Shown piece by piece: positions 20,346 through 28,799 of a stretch of DNA of 64,000 nt. Location: assembly GCF_002906855.1 (NCBI RefSeq), contig NZ_MINI01000028.1:1612001-1676000 (forward strand). The letters run 5' to 3'. The translations under genes and the position numbers were made by a program. The notes beneath the pieces were generated by a model. That model saw only the letters and a program-made list of their open reading frames with translations. It made no database searches and was not told the origin of the DNA. Within the stretch, counting starts at the first letter, position 1; every line of letters starts with the position of its first letter. The DNA comes from Pseudomonas putida (GTDB lineage Bacteria > Pseudomonadota > Gammaproteobacteria > Pseudomonadales > Pseudomonadaceae).

Positions 20346-20383
20346 CGCCACGGTATACCTTGGTATACCGTGGCGCTTTCTTT
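20346..20383 (+). terminator. Long-stem intrinsic terminator of the acyl-CoA operon
   Basis: A 14-bp perfect stem, CGCCACGGTATACC/GGTATACCGTGGCG, with only TT as spacer (20346-20375), followed by CTTTCTTT. The near-perfect palindrome could also bind a protein. The rest of the 317-base gap (20275-20591) shows no other gene; it should hold the promoter of the DksA-like gene. Confidence 0.7.
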
Positions 20384-20591
20384 GCGGAGCCGGCAAGGGT
20401 GCCAGCGGGCGGATTCCAGCCCCTTTCGGGCAATTTCTCCCATGATTGCTGTTGCTCAAGGCGACGTGGCGCCTTAGACTGCCGCCCCCTGTAAAAGAGT
20501 GCCGGTTGGCGCTTGAAGAATTCCGCTGCCGATGCCAAGGCGTCGGCGGCACCTGAATCGCCCAAATGCACATTTTTTCATAGAGAAATCG

Positions 20592-20996
20592 ATGACCAAG
20601 GAACAGTTGCTGGCCATGTCGGCCGATGACTACATGAACGCTGACCAGCTGGCTTTCTTTGCTGGCCTGCTGCAGGCGATGAAAGTCGAAACCCATGAAC
20701 GCATCGAGCTGAGCCGCGCCACCATCGAAGGCCTGGACACCCCGTCGGATCCTGCCGACGTGGCGTCGGTCGAGGAAGAGCGCAGCTGGCTGGTGAATGC
20801 CATCGACCGCGACCAGCGCTTGCTGCCGCAGCTGGAAATGGCCCTGGACCGTATCTCCGACGAGAGCTTCGGTTGGTGCGACGACAGTGGTGAGCCAATC
20901 GGCCTGAAGCGTCTGCTGATCAGCCCGACCACGAAGTACTGCATCGAAGCCCAGGAGCGTCACGAGCAGCTCGACCGCCACCAGCGTCAAGTTTGA
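20592..20996 (+). CDS. DksA/TraR-family RNA polymerase regulator without the four-Cys zinc finger (DksA2-like)
   Basis: 134 residues. The coiled-coil tip motif DxxDxA is present as D53-P-A-D56-V-A58, the part that acts in the RNA polymerase secondary channel with ppGpp. The globular end has only two cysteines, Cys96 and Cys117, in the pattern C-x2-S-x17-C-x2-A instead of four zinc ligands. That is the pattern of P. aeruginosa DksA2, which replaces DksA under zinc limitation or oxidative stress. It is a single gene with its own terminator. No Zur site was identified. Confidence 0.85.
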   Translation: MTKEQLLAMSADDYMNADQLAFFAGLLQAMKVETHERIELSRATIEGLDTPSDPADVASVEEERSWLVNAIDRDQRLLPQLEMALDRISDESFGWCDDSGEPIGLKRLLISPTTKYCIEAQERHEQLDRHQRQV

Positions 20997-21012
20997 CCGG
21001 ACGCAGTGCGCC

Positions 21013-21043
21013 AAGCCCCATGGAGCGATCCCTGGGGCTTTTT
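21013..21043 (+). terminator. Intrinsic terminator after the DksA2-like gene
   Basis: AAGCCCCA (21013-21020) pairs with TGGGGCTT (21033-21040), and the T-run continues to 21043. Confidence 0.85.
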
Positions 21044-21183
21044 GCGTTTCCTGTGGGAAAGGCCTCGCGCTATTTGTTGCTCAAGGCGTAAGACTGCTGT
21101 ACCAGGATGAGCTGTTACACGGCAGTCGCTGGGCGTATCATGACCTTATCGTTAGGGTGCTATCTAAAGTGCCGGAGGGAATG

Positions 21184-21379
21184 ATGAACAGCCGGGTCGA
21201 TGTAGCGGTAATGATCGGTTCAGGTGTGCCAGCGAGCTTGCAGGCACTGGGCAAGCGGGTCTGTATGGGTGGTCCTGGTCAATGGCGAGCGCCGTGGTAC
21301 CGCGTTCGCCACCCGTGGCGAGGCCAAGGAATGTCAGGCGGCCTGGTTGCAGCTTATGCAAGATGGCCACGCCGCCTGA
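21184..21379 (+). pseudogene. Small gene, apparently frameshifted (about 65 aa if restored)
   Basis: A strong GGAGGGA ribosome site (21174-21180) precedes ATGs at 21181 and 21184. Frame 1 encodes MNSRVDVAVMIGSGVPASLQ, then ALGKRVC. From about 21266 the protein-like sequence continues in the next frame as WVVLVNGERRGTAFATRGEA, then KECQAAWLQLMQDGHAA, ending at TGA 21377-21379. The two halves join smoothly if one base around 21262-21266 is skipped. Without the shift, frame 1 runs into low-complexity Arg/Gly-rich sequence. It is either a broken gene or a sequencing error. I recognise no family. Confidence 0.6.
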
Positions 21380-21385
21380 ACGGTT

Positions 21386-21583
21386 TCAGGCTTCCAGGCT
21401 GCGGGCCAATGCGCAGGCGTCGCGGTGTAAACGGCGAAAGCCCTTGACTCTACCCGTCGTGCTTTCGGTAACGTGGAAGAACTCGATGCCTGCGGGTATC
21501 ACGACGTAGCGTGGCTTGTCGTTGGCGCATGCGAGGTAAGAAATGTTCTTTACCTCTCGACGGATTTCAGTGTTTTCGTGCAT
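21386..21583 (-). CDS. Small hypothetical protein (65 aa)
   Basis: 65 residues with no signal peptide; basic C-terminus GRVKGFRRLHRDACALARSL. The start is set at ATG 21581-21583 because GGGGA lies six bases upstream; an in-frame ATG at 21587-21589 abuts that site. It is convergent with, and only 6 bases from, the frameshifted small gene. The family is not recognised. Confidence 0.6.
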   Translation of the reverse strand: MHENTEIRREVKNISYLACANDKPRYVVIPAGIEFFHVTESTTGRVKGFRRLHRDACALARSLEA

Positions 21584-21890
21584 ATTCATTCCCCGGTAAT
21601 GCGTTGATGGATGCCTGAGCCCGTTCTGCCGAGGGGCCTCTAGTTATCTATCGCATCTTTTCTGGCGGGTTTGTTGTCAGACATTACGCTTCCCTGACAG
21701 GGAATATGCCGAAAGCCTGTGCTGAGGCTATATCTGGCAAGCCAGAGTAAAGTTTCTTGCGTGCTGCATCGCCAGCGGGCACAGATTTTTCGTGTATCAC
21801 TTTATTATTCTTTTCGCCTATCGAAATGAAATGGCCGTGCCTCACCGACTTCGAGTGAGAGCGGATGTCACCGGTTTGAGGATTACTTCA
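21584..21890. other. Intergenic region (307 bases)
   Basis: No gene seen. It contains a small hairpin, TTCCCT-GAC-AGGGAA (21690-21704), overlapping a TGTCAG...CTGACA inverted pair (21675-21699), which could be an operator. The rest is AT-richer than its surroundings and should hold divergent promoters for the genes at 21386-21583 and 21891-22361. Confidence 0.4.
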
Positions 21891-22361
21891 TTGGCAGTCA
21901 GTACACTGGATACCCACGCCTTGTTTGCCCTGGGCGATTTGCGCGGCAAGTTGGCCAAGCTGTTTCAAAGTCGTTTCATCTATGTCACCGAGCAGAGCAC
22001 CGAAGGCCTGTACATGGCCGAGATCGACACCGAAAGCGCCTTGGTGGTCGATGACAAACAGCGCCTGGAACTGAAGGTCGGCGATCATTTCCGCGCCGCC
22101 GTCTTGCCCAGCCGTGAAGGCGGCAAACTGGAAATGCGCTTTCGCGAGATCAAGCTGAACGTCTACGGTGTGGGCGACTACGCATTTGTCTCGGTGCCGG
22201 AAGGCGAGGGCATCGTGTTCCGCGAAGGGCAGGGCGTGATGTTAGTGTTCGCTGCGCAGCAGCAGGTTCAGGAAGGCCTGGGTAAGTTGCTCAAGGCGGT
22301 GACCGGCAAGGTCGCCAAGTGGCGCAAGGGTGAGCTGACCACCTTCAAGGCCAGTGAATGA
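21891..22361 (+). CDS. Conserved hypothetical protein (about 156 aa)
   Basis: An acidic-then-basic soluble protein with the N-terminal sequence LAVSTLDTHALFALGDLRGK and a mixed alpha/beta pattern. I propose a TTG start at 21891, because GAGGA (21878-21882) sits 8 bases upstream. ATG 21831 would add 20 residues but lacks a ribosome site. The next small gene overlaps its end by 4 bases (ATGA), so the two are translationally coupled. Function is unknown. Confidence 0.75.
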   Translation: MAVSTLDTHALFALGDLRGKLAKLFQSRFIYVTEQSTEGLYMAEIDTESALVVDDKQRLELKVGDHFRAAVLPSREGGKLEMRFREIKLNVYGVGDYAFVSVPEGEGIVFREGQGVMLVFAAQQQVQEGLGKLLKAVTGKVAKWRKGELTTFKASE

Positions 22362-22570
22362 GCGAAGTTGACGAAGCGCCTGGCACGCGTGCCGCGTTTC
22401 ATCGGCAGCACCAGGCGCAAGCCATGGCCGAGGCCCAGCGCCTGCTGGCGCAACGTGAGGCGATGGGCCCGGGCTGGTTGAGTTGGGTAGCGGCCCAGCT
22501 CTATCAGTTGAGCCCTCCACCTTATGCCGCCATGGTGCGGCGTGAGCTGCAGCGCCTTGCCCAGGGCTGA
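22358..22570 (+). CDS. Small hypothetical protein (70 aa), related to the gene at 40654-40917
   Basis: 70 residues, mainly helical. Its end, LSPPPYAAMVRRELQRL, matches LSPPEYASMVRSEVNKM in the 87-residue protein at 40654-40917, so the two share a C-terminal motif. It is coupled to the upstream gene through an ATGA overlap. Its stop is 11 bases from the end of the convergent mrp operon. No function is recognised. Confidence 0.75.
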   Translation: MSEVDEAPGTRAAFHRQHQAQAMAEAQRLLAQREAMGPGWLSWVAAQLYQLSPPPYAAMVRRELQRLAQG

Positions 22571-22581
22571 GCCCAGCCGTT

Positions 22582-22947
22582 TCAGTTGCCGTGATCGCGG
22601 CCGCTGCTCACTTCCTCAGGTACGTCTTCTTTCGCCATGCGCTTGCGGAACAGCGCGGCCCTGGCCAGCAGCAAGGTGGTGACCGGCACCGTGATCGACA
22701 GCAGGATCGGAATCAGCCAGGCGTGCAGCACCGGGCCATCCTTGAGCCAGGAGAAGTAGATGATCGACGCCAGCGCTACGCACCAGGCGCCGATGGTCGA
22801 TGCCAATGCCGGTGGGTGCATGCGTTGGAAGTAGTCTTTCAGCCGCAGCAGGCCAATGGCGCCGATCAGCGCGAAGAGGCTACCGATCAGCAGCAGGGCG
22901 GCAGTGACCAGCTCCAGCCAGAACGGCAGTTCAAGGGATTCGGTCAT
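22582..22947 (-). CDS. mrpG: Mrp-type cation/proton antiporter subunit G
   Basis: A 121-residue protein with three hydrophobic segments; LLIGSLFALIGAIGLLRLKD and FQRMHPPALASTIGAWCV are typical of MrpG/PhaG. It is the last gene of the operon and overlaps mrpF by 4 bases. The complex exchanges Na+ or K+ for H+ and needs all subunits for activity. Confidence 0.92.
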   Translation of the reverse strand: MTESLELPFWLELVTAALLLIGSLFALIGAIGLLRLKDYFQRMHPPALASTIGAWCVALASIIYFSWLKDGPVLHAWLIPILLSITVPVTTLLLARAALFRKRMAKEDVPEEVSSGRDHGN

Positions 22948-23222
22948 TCGATCACCTCACCACGCAACAGGAATTTGGCCAGGGCGAACGAGCCGACAAA
23001 GCCGAACAGGGCAATCAGCAATGCCCCCTCGAAGTAAGTGTCACTGGCATAGCGGATCCCCAGTACCAGCATCGTCAGCATGCCCAGGATGTACAGGTAG
23101 TCCAGCGCCAGCACTCGGTCCTGAGCGGAGGGGCCGCGAAACAGCCGGATCAATGCCAGGCCCATGGCCAGGGCGAAGATGAACAGGCTGGCGAGGACTG
23201 CATTGGCGAGCAGACCTGTCAT
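22944..23222 (-). CDS. mrpF: Mrp-type cation/proton antiporter subunit F
   Basis: 92 residues with three transmembrane helices. The conserved GPSAQDRVLALD stretch after the first helix is the MrpF/PhaF hallmark. It overlaps both neighbours by 4 bases (ATGA), showing tight translational coupling. Confidence 0.92.
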   Translation of the reverse strand: MTGLLANAVLASLFIFALAMGLALIRLFRGPSAQDRVLALDYLYILGMLTMLVLGIRYASDTYFEGALLIALFGFVGSFALAKFLLRGEVIE

Positions 23223-23707
23223 TCGAAGATCTCCATCAACGGGCGTTCGTAGGTGAGCTTGAAGTGCTCGATAAAGGCCGCTTCGTCATCCAGATCGAAT
23301 ACATGCAGCAGCAGTACGCTGCGGTCCAGGGCCAGTTCCGACCATACGGTGCCGGGCACCACTGTGGTGATCATCGATAGTGCCGCGAGGCCGTGGGCGT
23401 CGCGCAGGTCCAGCGGGATGTGCACGAAGGCCGAACGTGGCGGACGTTGCCCGGCGCACAGCACGCCAATGGCTACCGACAGATTGGAACGGATGACATC
23501 GATGCCGACCCGGCCAATCAGCCTTGCCACCACCCAAGGTTTGCGCACATGCGCGTATTGTGGGCGCAACGGTGCCATCAGCAGTGGGGCCAGCACGCCA
23601 AGTGCTGCGCCCAGCAACAGGTTGCCGGGGCTGACCGACAGGTTCAACAGCAGCCAGAGCACGAACAGTGCAGCGGACAGCAGCGGCGCGGGTAACAGTC
23701 GGCTCAT
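23219..23707 (-). CDS. mrpE: Mrp-type cation/proton antiporter subunit E
   Basis: 162 residues: two N-terminal membrane helices (LLNLSVSPGNLLLGAALGV region), then a cytosolic domain with VVPGTVWSELALDRSVLLLHVFD, the conserved MrpE/PhaE signature (read in two parts). It overlaps mrpD and mrpF by 4 bases. Confidence 0.92.
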   Translation of the reverse strand: MSRLLPAPLLSAALFVLWLLLNLSVSPGNLLLGAALGVLAPLLMAPLRPQYAHVRKPWVVARLIGRVGIDVIRSNLSVAIGVLCAGQRPPRSAFVHIPLDLRDAHGLAALSMITTVVPGTVWSELALDRSVLLLHVFDLDDEAAFIEHFKLTYERPLMEIFE

Positions 23708-25383
23708 GGCTGCACCTGTACGTCGAGAGTGGTCGGGCCGGGGGCAGGGCGGGCGGCCATCACCGCTTCGATGTAGGCGTCCGGAGCCTGCAGGCTGGCC
23801 GCCGTGTCCTGGGTGTAGCGCAGCAGCGGTTCAGCCCTGAAACTGAGAATGATGCACAGGCCGAGCAGGATCACGATCGGCAGGCATTCGTAGCGACGCA
23901 GCACGGGTGAGGGACGTTCCTCGGGCTTCCAGAAACGCTGGATGCCGACCCGGCCAAAGGCGATCAGCGAGGCCATGCCCGAGAGAATGAGCAAGGCCAC
24001 CAGCACCCAGCCCGCCGTCGACAGGGGTTGATCGGCTGGCATGCCCAGGCCCTGCGGATTGAACAGTGCGTTGATCAGGTTGACCTTGCTGACGAACCCG
24101 GATAGCGGTGGCATGCCGATGATCAGCAGGGCGCAGGCGATGAAGCTCAAACCGAGGAACGCCATGGTCCAGGGAATGATCTGGCCGATGACAGCCTTCT
24201 GATCGTCGTCGAGGTTGATGCCCTTGGGTGGGTGCAGGGACTCGAGCGGTGAAGGCATGGCGTCTTCTTCTTCATCCAGCGGCGCTTCGTTGGCCGAGCG
24301 CGAGCGCTCGACCAGTTCGGCGAGCAGGAACAGCGCGCACAGCGCAAGGGTCGAGTTGACCAGGTAGAACAGCGCTGCGCCAGTGAGTGCCGACTGGGCG
24401 AAACCGACCGCGCCAAGCAGGGTGCCAGCAGAAACCAGGATGCTCAGCGCTGCCATCCGCTCCAGGCGCTGTGCGGCCAGTATCGACACCGCCGCCACTG
24501 CCAGGGTGACCAAGCCGCCGTAAACCAGCCATTGACCGCCAAAATGCGCGGAAGCACCGGCTTGTCCGGAGAACAGCAAGGTCCACAGGCGCAGTACGGC
24601 ATACAGGCCGACCTTGGTCATGATGGCGAACAGCGCGGCGACGGGTGCACTGGCCGAGGCGTAGGCGGGCACCAGCCAGAAATTCAGCGGCCAGATGCCG
24701 GCCTTGGCCAGGAACGCGATGGCCAGGATCGCCGCGCCCGCATGCAGCAGGCCACGATCGGCTTCTGGCACCAGTGGGACCTTCAGGGCCAGGTCGGCCA
24801 TGTTGAGGGTGCCGGTCACGCCATACAGCATCGCCGCGCCAACCAGGAACAGCGATGAGGCGAACAGGTTGATCGCGATGTAATGCAGCCCTGCACGCAC
24901 CCGCGCACGGCCCGAGCCATGCAGCAGCAAGCCGTAGGAGGCGGCCAGCAACACCTCGAAGAACACGAACAGGTTGAACAGGTCAGCGGTGAGGAAGGCG
25001 CCATACAGGCCCATCAGCTGGATCTGGAACAACGCATGGAAGCTGGCGCCGGCACCATCCCAGCGAGCGCGGGCGAACAGCAGGGCGCTGATGCCGATCA
25101 CGCCGGTCAGGGTCAGCAGCAGGGCTGAAAGGTGATCCACCACCAGCACGATGCCAAAGGGCGCGGGCCAGTTGCCGGGCAGGTAGACGCCGATCGATTC
25201 CGCCTGCCCCTGGGTGCGCACCCACAGCAGCAAACAGACCGCGATGGCAAGCCCGGTGAAGGTGGACAGCAGGTTCAGGCGTGCCTTGATCTGGCGATGC
25301 TTCTCGCCCAGCAGCAGCATCACCGCCGCCGTTAGCAGCGGCAGCAGGATTGGGGTGACGATCAGTTGACTCATGCCACTCAT
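23704..25383 (-). CDS. mrpD: Mrp-type cation/proton antiporter subunit D
   Basis: A 559-residue, multi-helix membrane protein of the NuoN/NuoM-like proton-translocating family. The central quinone-oxidoreductase-type motif includes FVFFEVLLAASYGLLLHG and a membrane lysine in FLAKAGIWPLNFWL. A soluble acidic insert (EEEDAMPSPLESLHPPKG region) sits in the second half. The start ATG overlaps the mrpC stop by 4 bases; an ATG 9 bases later is an alternative. Confidence 0.93.
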   Translation of the reverse strand: MSGMSQLIVTPILLPLLTAAVMLLLGEKHRQIKARLNLLSTFTGLAIAVCLLLWVRTQGQAESIGVYLPGNWPAPFGIVLVVDHLSALLLTLTGVIGISALLFARARWDGAGASFHALFQIQLMGLYGAFLTADLFNLFVFFEVLLAASYGLLLHGSGRARVRAGLHYIAINLFASSLFLVGAAMLYGVTGTLNMADLALKVPLVPEADRGLLHAGAAILAIAFLAKAGIWPLNFWLVPAYASASAPVAALFAIMTKVGLYAVLRLWTLLFSGQAGASAHFGGQWLVYGGLVTLAVAAVSILAAQRLERMAALSILVSAGTLLGAVGFAQSALTGAALFYLVNSTLALCALFLLAELVERSRSANEAPLDEEEDAMPSPLESLHPPKGINLDDDQKAVIGQIIPWTMAFLGLSFIACALLIIGMPPLSGFVSKVNLINALFNPQGLGMPADQPLSTAGWVLVALLILSGMASLIAFGRVGIQRFWKPEERPSPVLRRYECLPIVILLGLCIILSFRAEPLLRYTQDTAASLQAPDAYIEAVMAARPAPGPTTLDVQVQP

Positions 25384-25724
25384 TCGTCACGCTCCCGGCC
25401 GTCCACGTGGTCGGTGCCGGTCAGGCCGCGCGATGCCAGCAATACCACCAGGAACAGCGCTGTCATGGCAAAGCTGATGACAATGGCGGTGAGCACCAGC
25501 GCCTGTGGCAGCGGGTCGGTGTAGTGCAGCAGGTCCTGGGTCACGCCGTCCTTGATGATCGGCTCCTTGCCGATAAACAGGCTGCCCATGCTGAAGATGA
25601 ACAGGTTGACCCCATACGACAGCAGGCACAGGCCCATGATCACCTGGTAGGTGCGCGGGCGCAGGATCAACCACACCCCGGAGGCGGCCAGCACACCGAT
25701 GGCGACTGCAATGACTTCTTCCAT
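25380..25724 (-). CDS. mrpC: Mrp-type cation/proton antiporter subunit C
   Basis: 114 residues with three helices, homologous to NuoK: GLCLLSYGVNLFIFSMGSL carries the conserved NuoK-like core, followed by DPLPQALVLTAIVISFAMTA. Its ATG overlaps the mrpA stop by one base (25724). Confidence 0.93.
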   Translation of the reverse strand: MEEVIAVAIGVLAASGVWLILRPRTYQVIMGLCLLSYGVNLFIFSMGSLFIGKEPIIKDGVTQDLLHYTDPLPQALVLTAIVISFAMTALFLVVLLASRGLTGTDHVDGRERDE

Positions 25725-28639
25725 CAGGCGGCTCCTGCTTGGCTGGATTTCGACGGGCTACCCGGGCGGTAGGCACGCACCGACTGGTGCGCCAGGGCGG
25801 TGAGGATCAGCAGGGTCGAGCCGACCACCACGGTATACACGCCGATGTCGAAGAACAGCGCGCTGGCCACGTGCACGTCGCCAAGCACCGGCAGGTGCAG
25901 GTGGGCGGTATGGGTGGTGAGGAAAGGGTAGCCGAGCAGCATGGCGCCGACCCCGGTCAAGGTCGCGCAAAGCAGCCCTGTGCCCATCCAGCGAAGCGGG
26001 CGCAGGCTCATCTGTGCTTCAACCCACTGGGTGCCGGCCACCATGTACTGAAGGATGAACGCCACCGACATCACCAGGCCGGCAACGAAACCGCCGCCCG
26101 GTTGGTTGTGGCCACGCATGAACAGGTACATCGACACCAGCAGGGCGATTGGCAGCAGCAGCCGAACCAGTACCGCTGGCACCATCATGAAGCCAAGTGC
26201 GGTGTCGGTGGCATGCCGTGGGTTGATCAGGTCGGTGACCACATCGGGGGCCAGCTGGCGCTGCTGGGCCGGCAACTGCATGCTCTCTTTCGGTGGGCGG
26301 AAGCGCCGCAGCAGGGCGAACACGGTGAGCGCTACGGCCACCAGCACGGTGATCTCGCCGAGGGTATCGAAGCCACGGAAGTCCACCAGCATCACGTTGA
26401 CCACGTTGGTGCCGCCGCCTTGCGGCAGGGCACGGCTGAGGTAGAAGGACGAGATGTCGTTGGGCGTTGGCCGGGTCAGCATGGCGTACGACAGCGCCGC
26501 CATGCCACCGCCGACCAGCACCGCCAGCAGCAGGTCGCGCAGGCGTCGGGCGCGGGCGCGGTCCAGGCTGCCGGGCAGCGGCGAGACGCCTTCGATACGC
26601 CGTGGCAGCCAGCGCAAGCCGAGTAGGATCAGTACCGTGGTGACCACCTCGACCACCAGCTGGGTAAGGGCCAGGTCCGGGGCAGAGAACCAGACGAAGG
26701 TGATGCAGGTCATCAGGCCGCAAACGCCGACCATGATCAACGCCGCCAGGCGGTGGTACTTGGCCTGGTAGGCGGCGCCGATGGCGCAGGCGATGGCGAT
26801 CAGCCACAGCGCGACGAACACGCCAGAGCCCGGAATCTTCGGCCGGTCGCCCCAGCTCAGGCCGCTGTACAGCATCGGCGTGAGGCCGGCGAGGAAGGCT
26901 GCCAGCACCAGCATGAACAATTGCGATTGCAGGCGGCGGCTGGTCATCAACCGCTCCATGCGTCGCGCCAGCAGCATCAGCCTGACCTGACCGTGTTCGA
27001 ACAGGCGCTTGCCATTGAAGCGTTCGATCAGCGGCGGATACGTGAAGCGACCAAGGCGCAACTGGTTGCGCAGCAGCAGGTAGAGGACGATACCGCCGCT
27101 CATGGCCACCAGGCTCATGATCAGCGGGGCGTTCCACCCGTGCCAGATGGCCAGGCTGTATTCTGGCAGCGTGCCACCCACCACCGGCAGTGCGGCGGCG
27201 GCCAGCAGCGGGCCGACCGACTGGGCCGGGAAGATACCCACTACCAGGCAGGTGAGCACCAGCAGTTCGACCGGTGCACGCATCCAGCGCGGTGGCTCGT
27301 GCGGTTTGTGCGGCAGGTCCTTTGCAGTCGGCCCGAAGAACACGTCGACGGTGAAGCGCAGGGCATAGGCGACGCTGAAGGTACCGGCAAGGGTGGCGAT
27401 CACCGGCAGGGTCGCTTCGACCCAGGCAGTGGAGTTGATGAACACGGTTTCGGCAAAGAACATTTCCTTGGAGAGGAAACCGTTCATCAACGGCACGCCG
27501 GCCATCGAGGCGCTGGCCACCATTGCCAGGGTCGCGGTGTAGGGCACCAGGCGGATCAGGCCGCTCAGGCGGCGGATGTCACGGGTGCCGCTTTCATGGT
27601 CGATGATGCCGGCGGCCATGAACAGCGAGGCCTTGAAGGTGGCGTGGTTGAGGATGTGGAACACCGCGGCGACTGCGGCCAGCGGGCTGTTGAGGCCCAG
27701 CAGCAGGGTGATCAGGCCCAGGTGGCTGATGGTCGAATAGGCCAGCAGCCCCTTGAGGTCGTTCTGGAACATCGCGGCAAAGGCGCCCAGCAAAAGGGTT
27801 ATGGCACCCGCGCCGCCAACGATCCAGAACCATTCTTCACTGCCTGACAGCACTGGCCAGAGACGCGCCAGCAGGAACACCCCGGCCTTGACCATGGTTG
27901 CTGAGTGCAGATAAGCGGAAACTGGAGTGGGTGCTGCCATGGCATGGGGCAGCCAGAACTGGAAGGGGAATTGCGCACTCTTGCTCAGTGCGCCGATCAG
28001 GATAAGCGGCAGCAGCACCGGGTACAGTGCGTGCTGGCGGATGGTTTCGCCGGCAGCCAGGACCTTGTCCAGGTCGTAGCTGCCGACCACATGGCCGAGC
28101 AGCAGGGCCCCGACCAGCAGGCATAGGCCGCCAGCCCCCGTGACCATCAAGGCCATGTAGGCGCCGCGGCGGGCGTCGGCGCGGTGATGCCAGTAACCGA
28201 TCAGCAGGAAGGAGAACAGGCTGGTCAGTTCCCAGAAGAACACCAACTGAATCAGGTTGCCGGAGATCACCAGGCCGAGCATGGCGCCCATGAATGCCAG
28301 GAAGAAGGAAAAGAAGCGCGGCACCGGGTCTTGCGGCGACATGTAGTAGCGGGCATACAGCGACACCAGAGTGCCGATGCCCAGTACCAGCAATGAGAAC
28401 AGCCAGGCGAAACCGTCCATGCGCAGGACCAGGTTCATGCCCAGGCTGGGCAGCCACAGCAGTTCTTCGCGGATTACGCCGCCATCGGCAATTTGAGGGT
28501 ACAGCAGTGCTACCTGGACGGTGCCGGCCAGGGCTACGAGCCCGGCAAGGATGGACTCGGCGTTACGTGCGTTGTGCGGCAGCGCAGCTGCCAGGCAACT
28601 GCCCACGAACGGCAGAAGCAGTAGCACTATCAATGACAT
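25724..28639 (-). CDS. mrpA: Fused Mrp-type antiporter subunit A/B
   Basis: 971 residues. The N-terminal half is NuoL-like (FSFFLAFMGAMLGLVISGN, LLIGYWHHRADARRGAYMAL, ALSKSAQFPFQFWLPHAM). The C-terminal region includes the MrpB-type domain (MRGHNQPGGGFVAGLVMSVA), so A and B are fused as in Pseudomonas and Sinorhizobium Pha systems. The start is set at ATG 28637-28639 (MSLIVLLLLPF), which begins directly with the first helix; a longer frame adds 20 unlikely residues. It is the first gene of the six-gene operon, transcribed from the gap 28640-28787. Confidence 0.92.
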   Translation of the reverse strand: MSLIVLLLLPFVGSCLAAALPHNARNAESILAGLVALAGTVQVALLYPQIADGGVIREELLWLPSLGMNLVLRMDGFAWLFSLLVLGIGTLVSLYARYYMSPQDPVPRFFSFFLAFMGAMLGLVISGNLIQLVFFWELTSLFSFLLIGYWHHRADARRGAYMALMVTGAGGLCLLVGALLLGHVVGSYDLDKVLAAGETIRQHALYPVLLPLILIGALSKSAQFPFQFWLPHAMAAPTPVSAYLHSATMVKAGVFLLARLWPVLSGSEEWFWIVGGAGAITLLLGAFAAMFQNDLKGLLAYSTISHLGLITLLLGLNSPLAAVAAVFHILNHATFKASLFMAAGIIDHESGTRDIRRLSGLIRLVPYTATLAMVASASMAGVPLMNGFLSKEMFFAETVFINSTAWVEATLPVIATLAGTFSVAYALRFTVDVFFGPTAKDLPHKPHEPPRWMRAPVELLVLTCLVVGIFPAQSVGPLLAAAALPVVGGTLPEYSLAIWHGWNAPLIMSLVAMSGGIVLYLLLRNQLRLGRFTYPPLIERFNGKRLFEHGQVRLMLLARRMERLMTSRRLQSQLFMLVLAAFLAGLTPMLYSGLSWGDRPKIPGSGVFVALWLIAIACAIGAAYQAKYHRLAALIMVGVCGLMTCITFVWFSAPDLALTQLVVEVVTTVLILLGLRWLPRRIEGVSPLPGSLDRARARRLRDLLLAVLVGGGMAALSYAMLTRPTPNDISSFYLSRALPQGGGTNVVNVMLVDFRGFDTLGEITVLVAVALTVFALLRRFRPPKESMQLPAQQRQLAPDVVTDLINPRHATDTALGFMMVPAVLVRLLLPIALLVSMYLFMRGHNQPGGGFVAGLVMSVAFILQYMVAGTQWVEAQMSLRPLRWMGTGLLCATLTGVGAMLLGYPFLTTHTAHLHLPVLGDVHVASALFFDIGVYTVVVGSTLLILTALAHQSVRAYRPGSPSKSSQAGAA

Positions 28640-28777
28640 AGGTTCTATTCTGGAAAGGTTTGCAAGGATCATACGTGCCGGACCGTTGATCACCAACACG
28701 CAAGCTGTCGCAGAATCCTACAAAAGCGCTGTGACAAGCTGTTTTTTTATAACAGTTTTTTACAGAGCATAGACGCT

Positions 28778-28799
28778 GCCGGGCACTTCACAGCCCGGC
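28778..28799. terminator. GC-rich hairpin at the end of the EamA gene
   Basis: GCCGGGC (28778-28784) and GCCCGGC (28793-28799) form a perfect 7-bp stem overlapping the stop codon of the transporter gene. There is no clear T-run on the minus strand, so termination is uncertain. Confidence 0.4.

Noticed and set aside
21157..21447. Single 96-codon reading of the small gene at 21184
   Set aside because: The second half becomes Arg/Gly/Trp-rich nonsense, while the neighbouring frame gives natural protein sequence; a frameshift explains it better.
25739..27847. Long plus-strand frames opposite the mrpA gene
   Set aside because: The translations are Gln/His/Gly-rich with no domain pattern, while the minus strand is a clear membrane antiporter subunit.
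28735..28762. T-rich CTGTT/AACAG hairpin upstream of mrpA
   Set aside because: On the plus strand it resembles a terminator, but no plus-strand gene ends there; it is more likely part of the AT-rich mrp promoter region.
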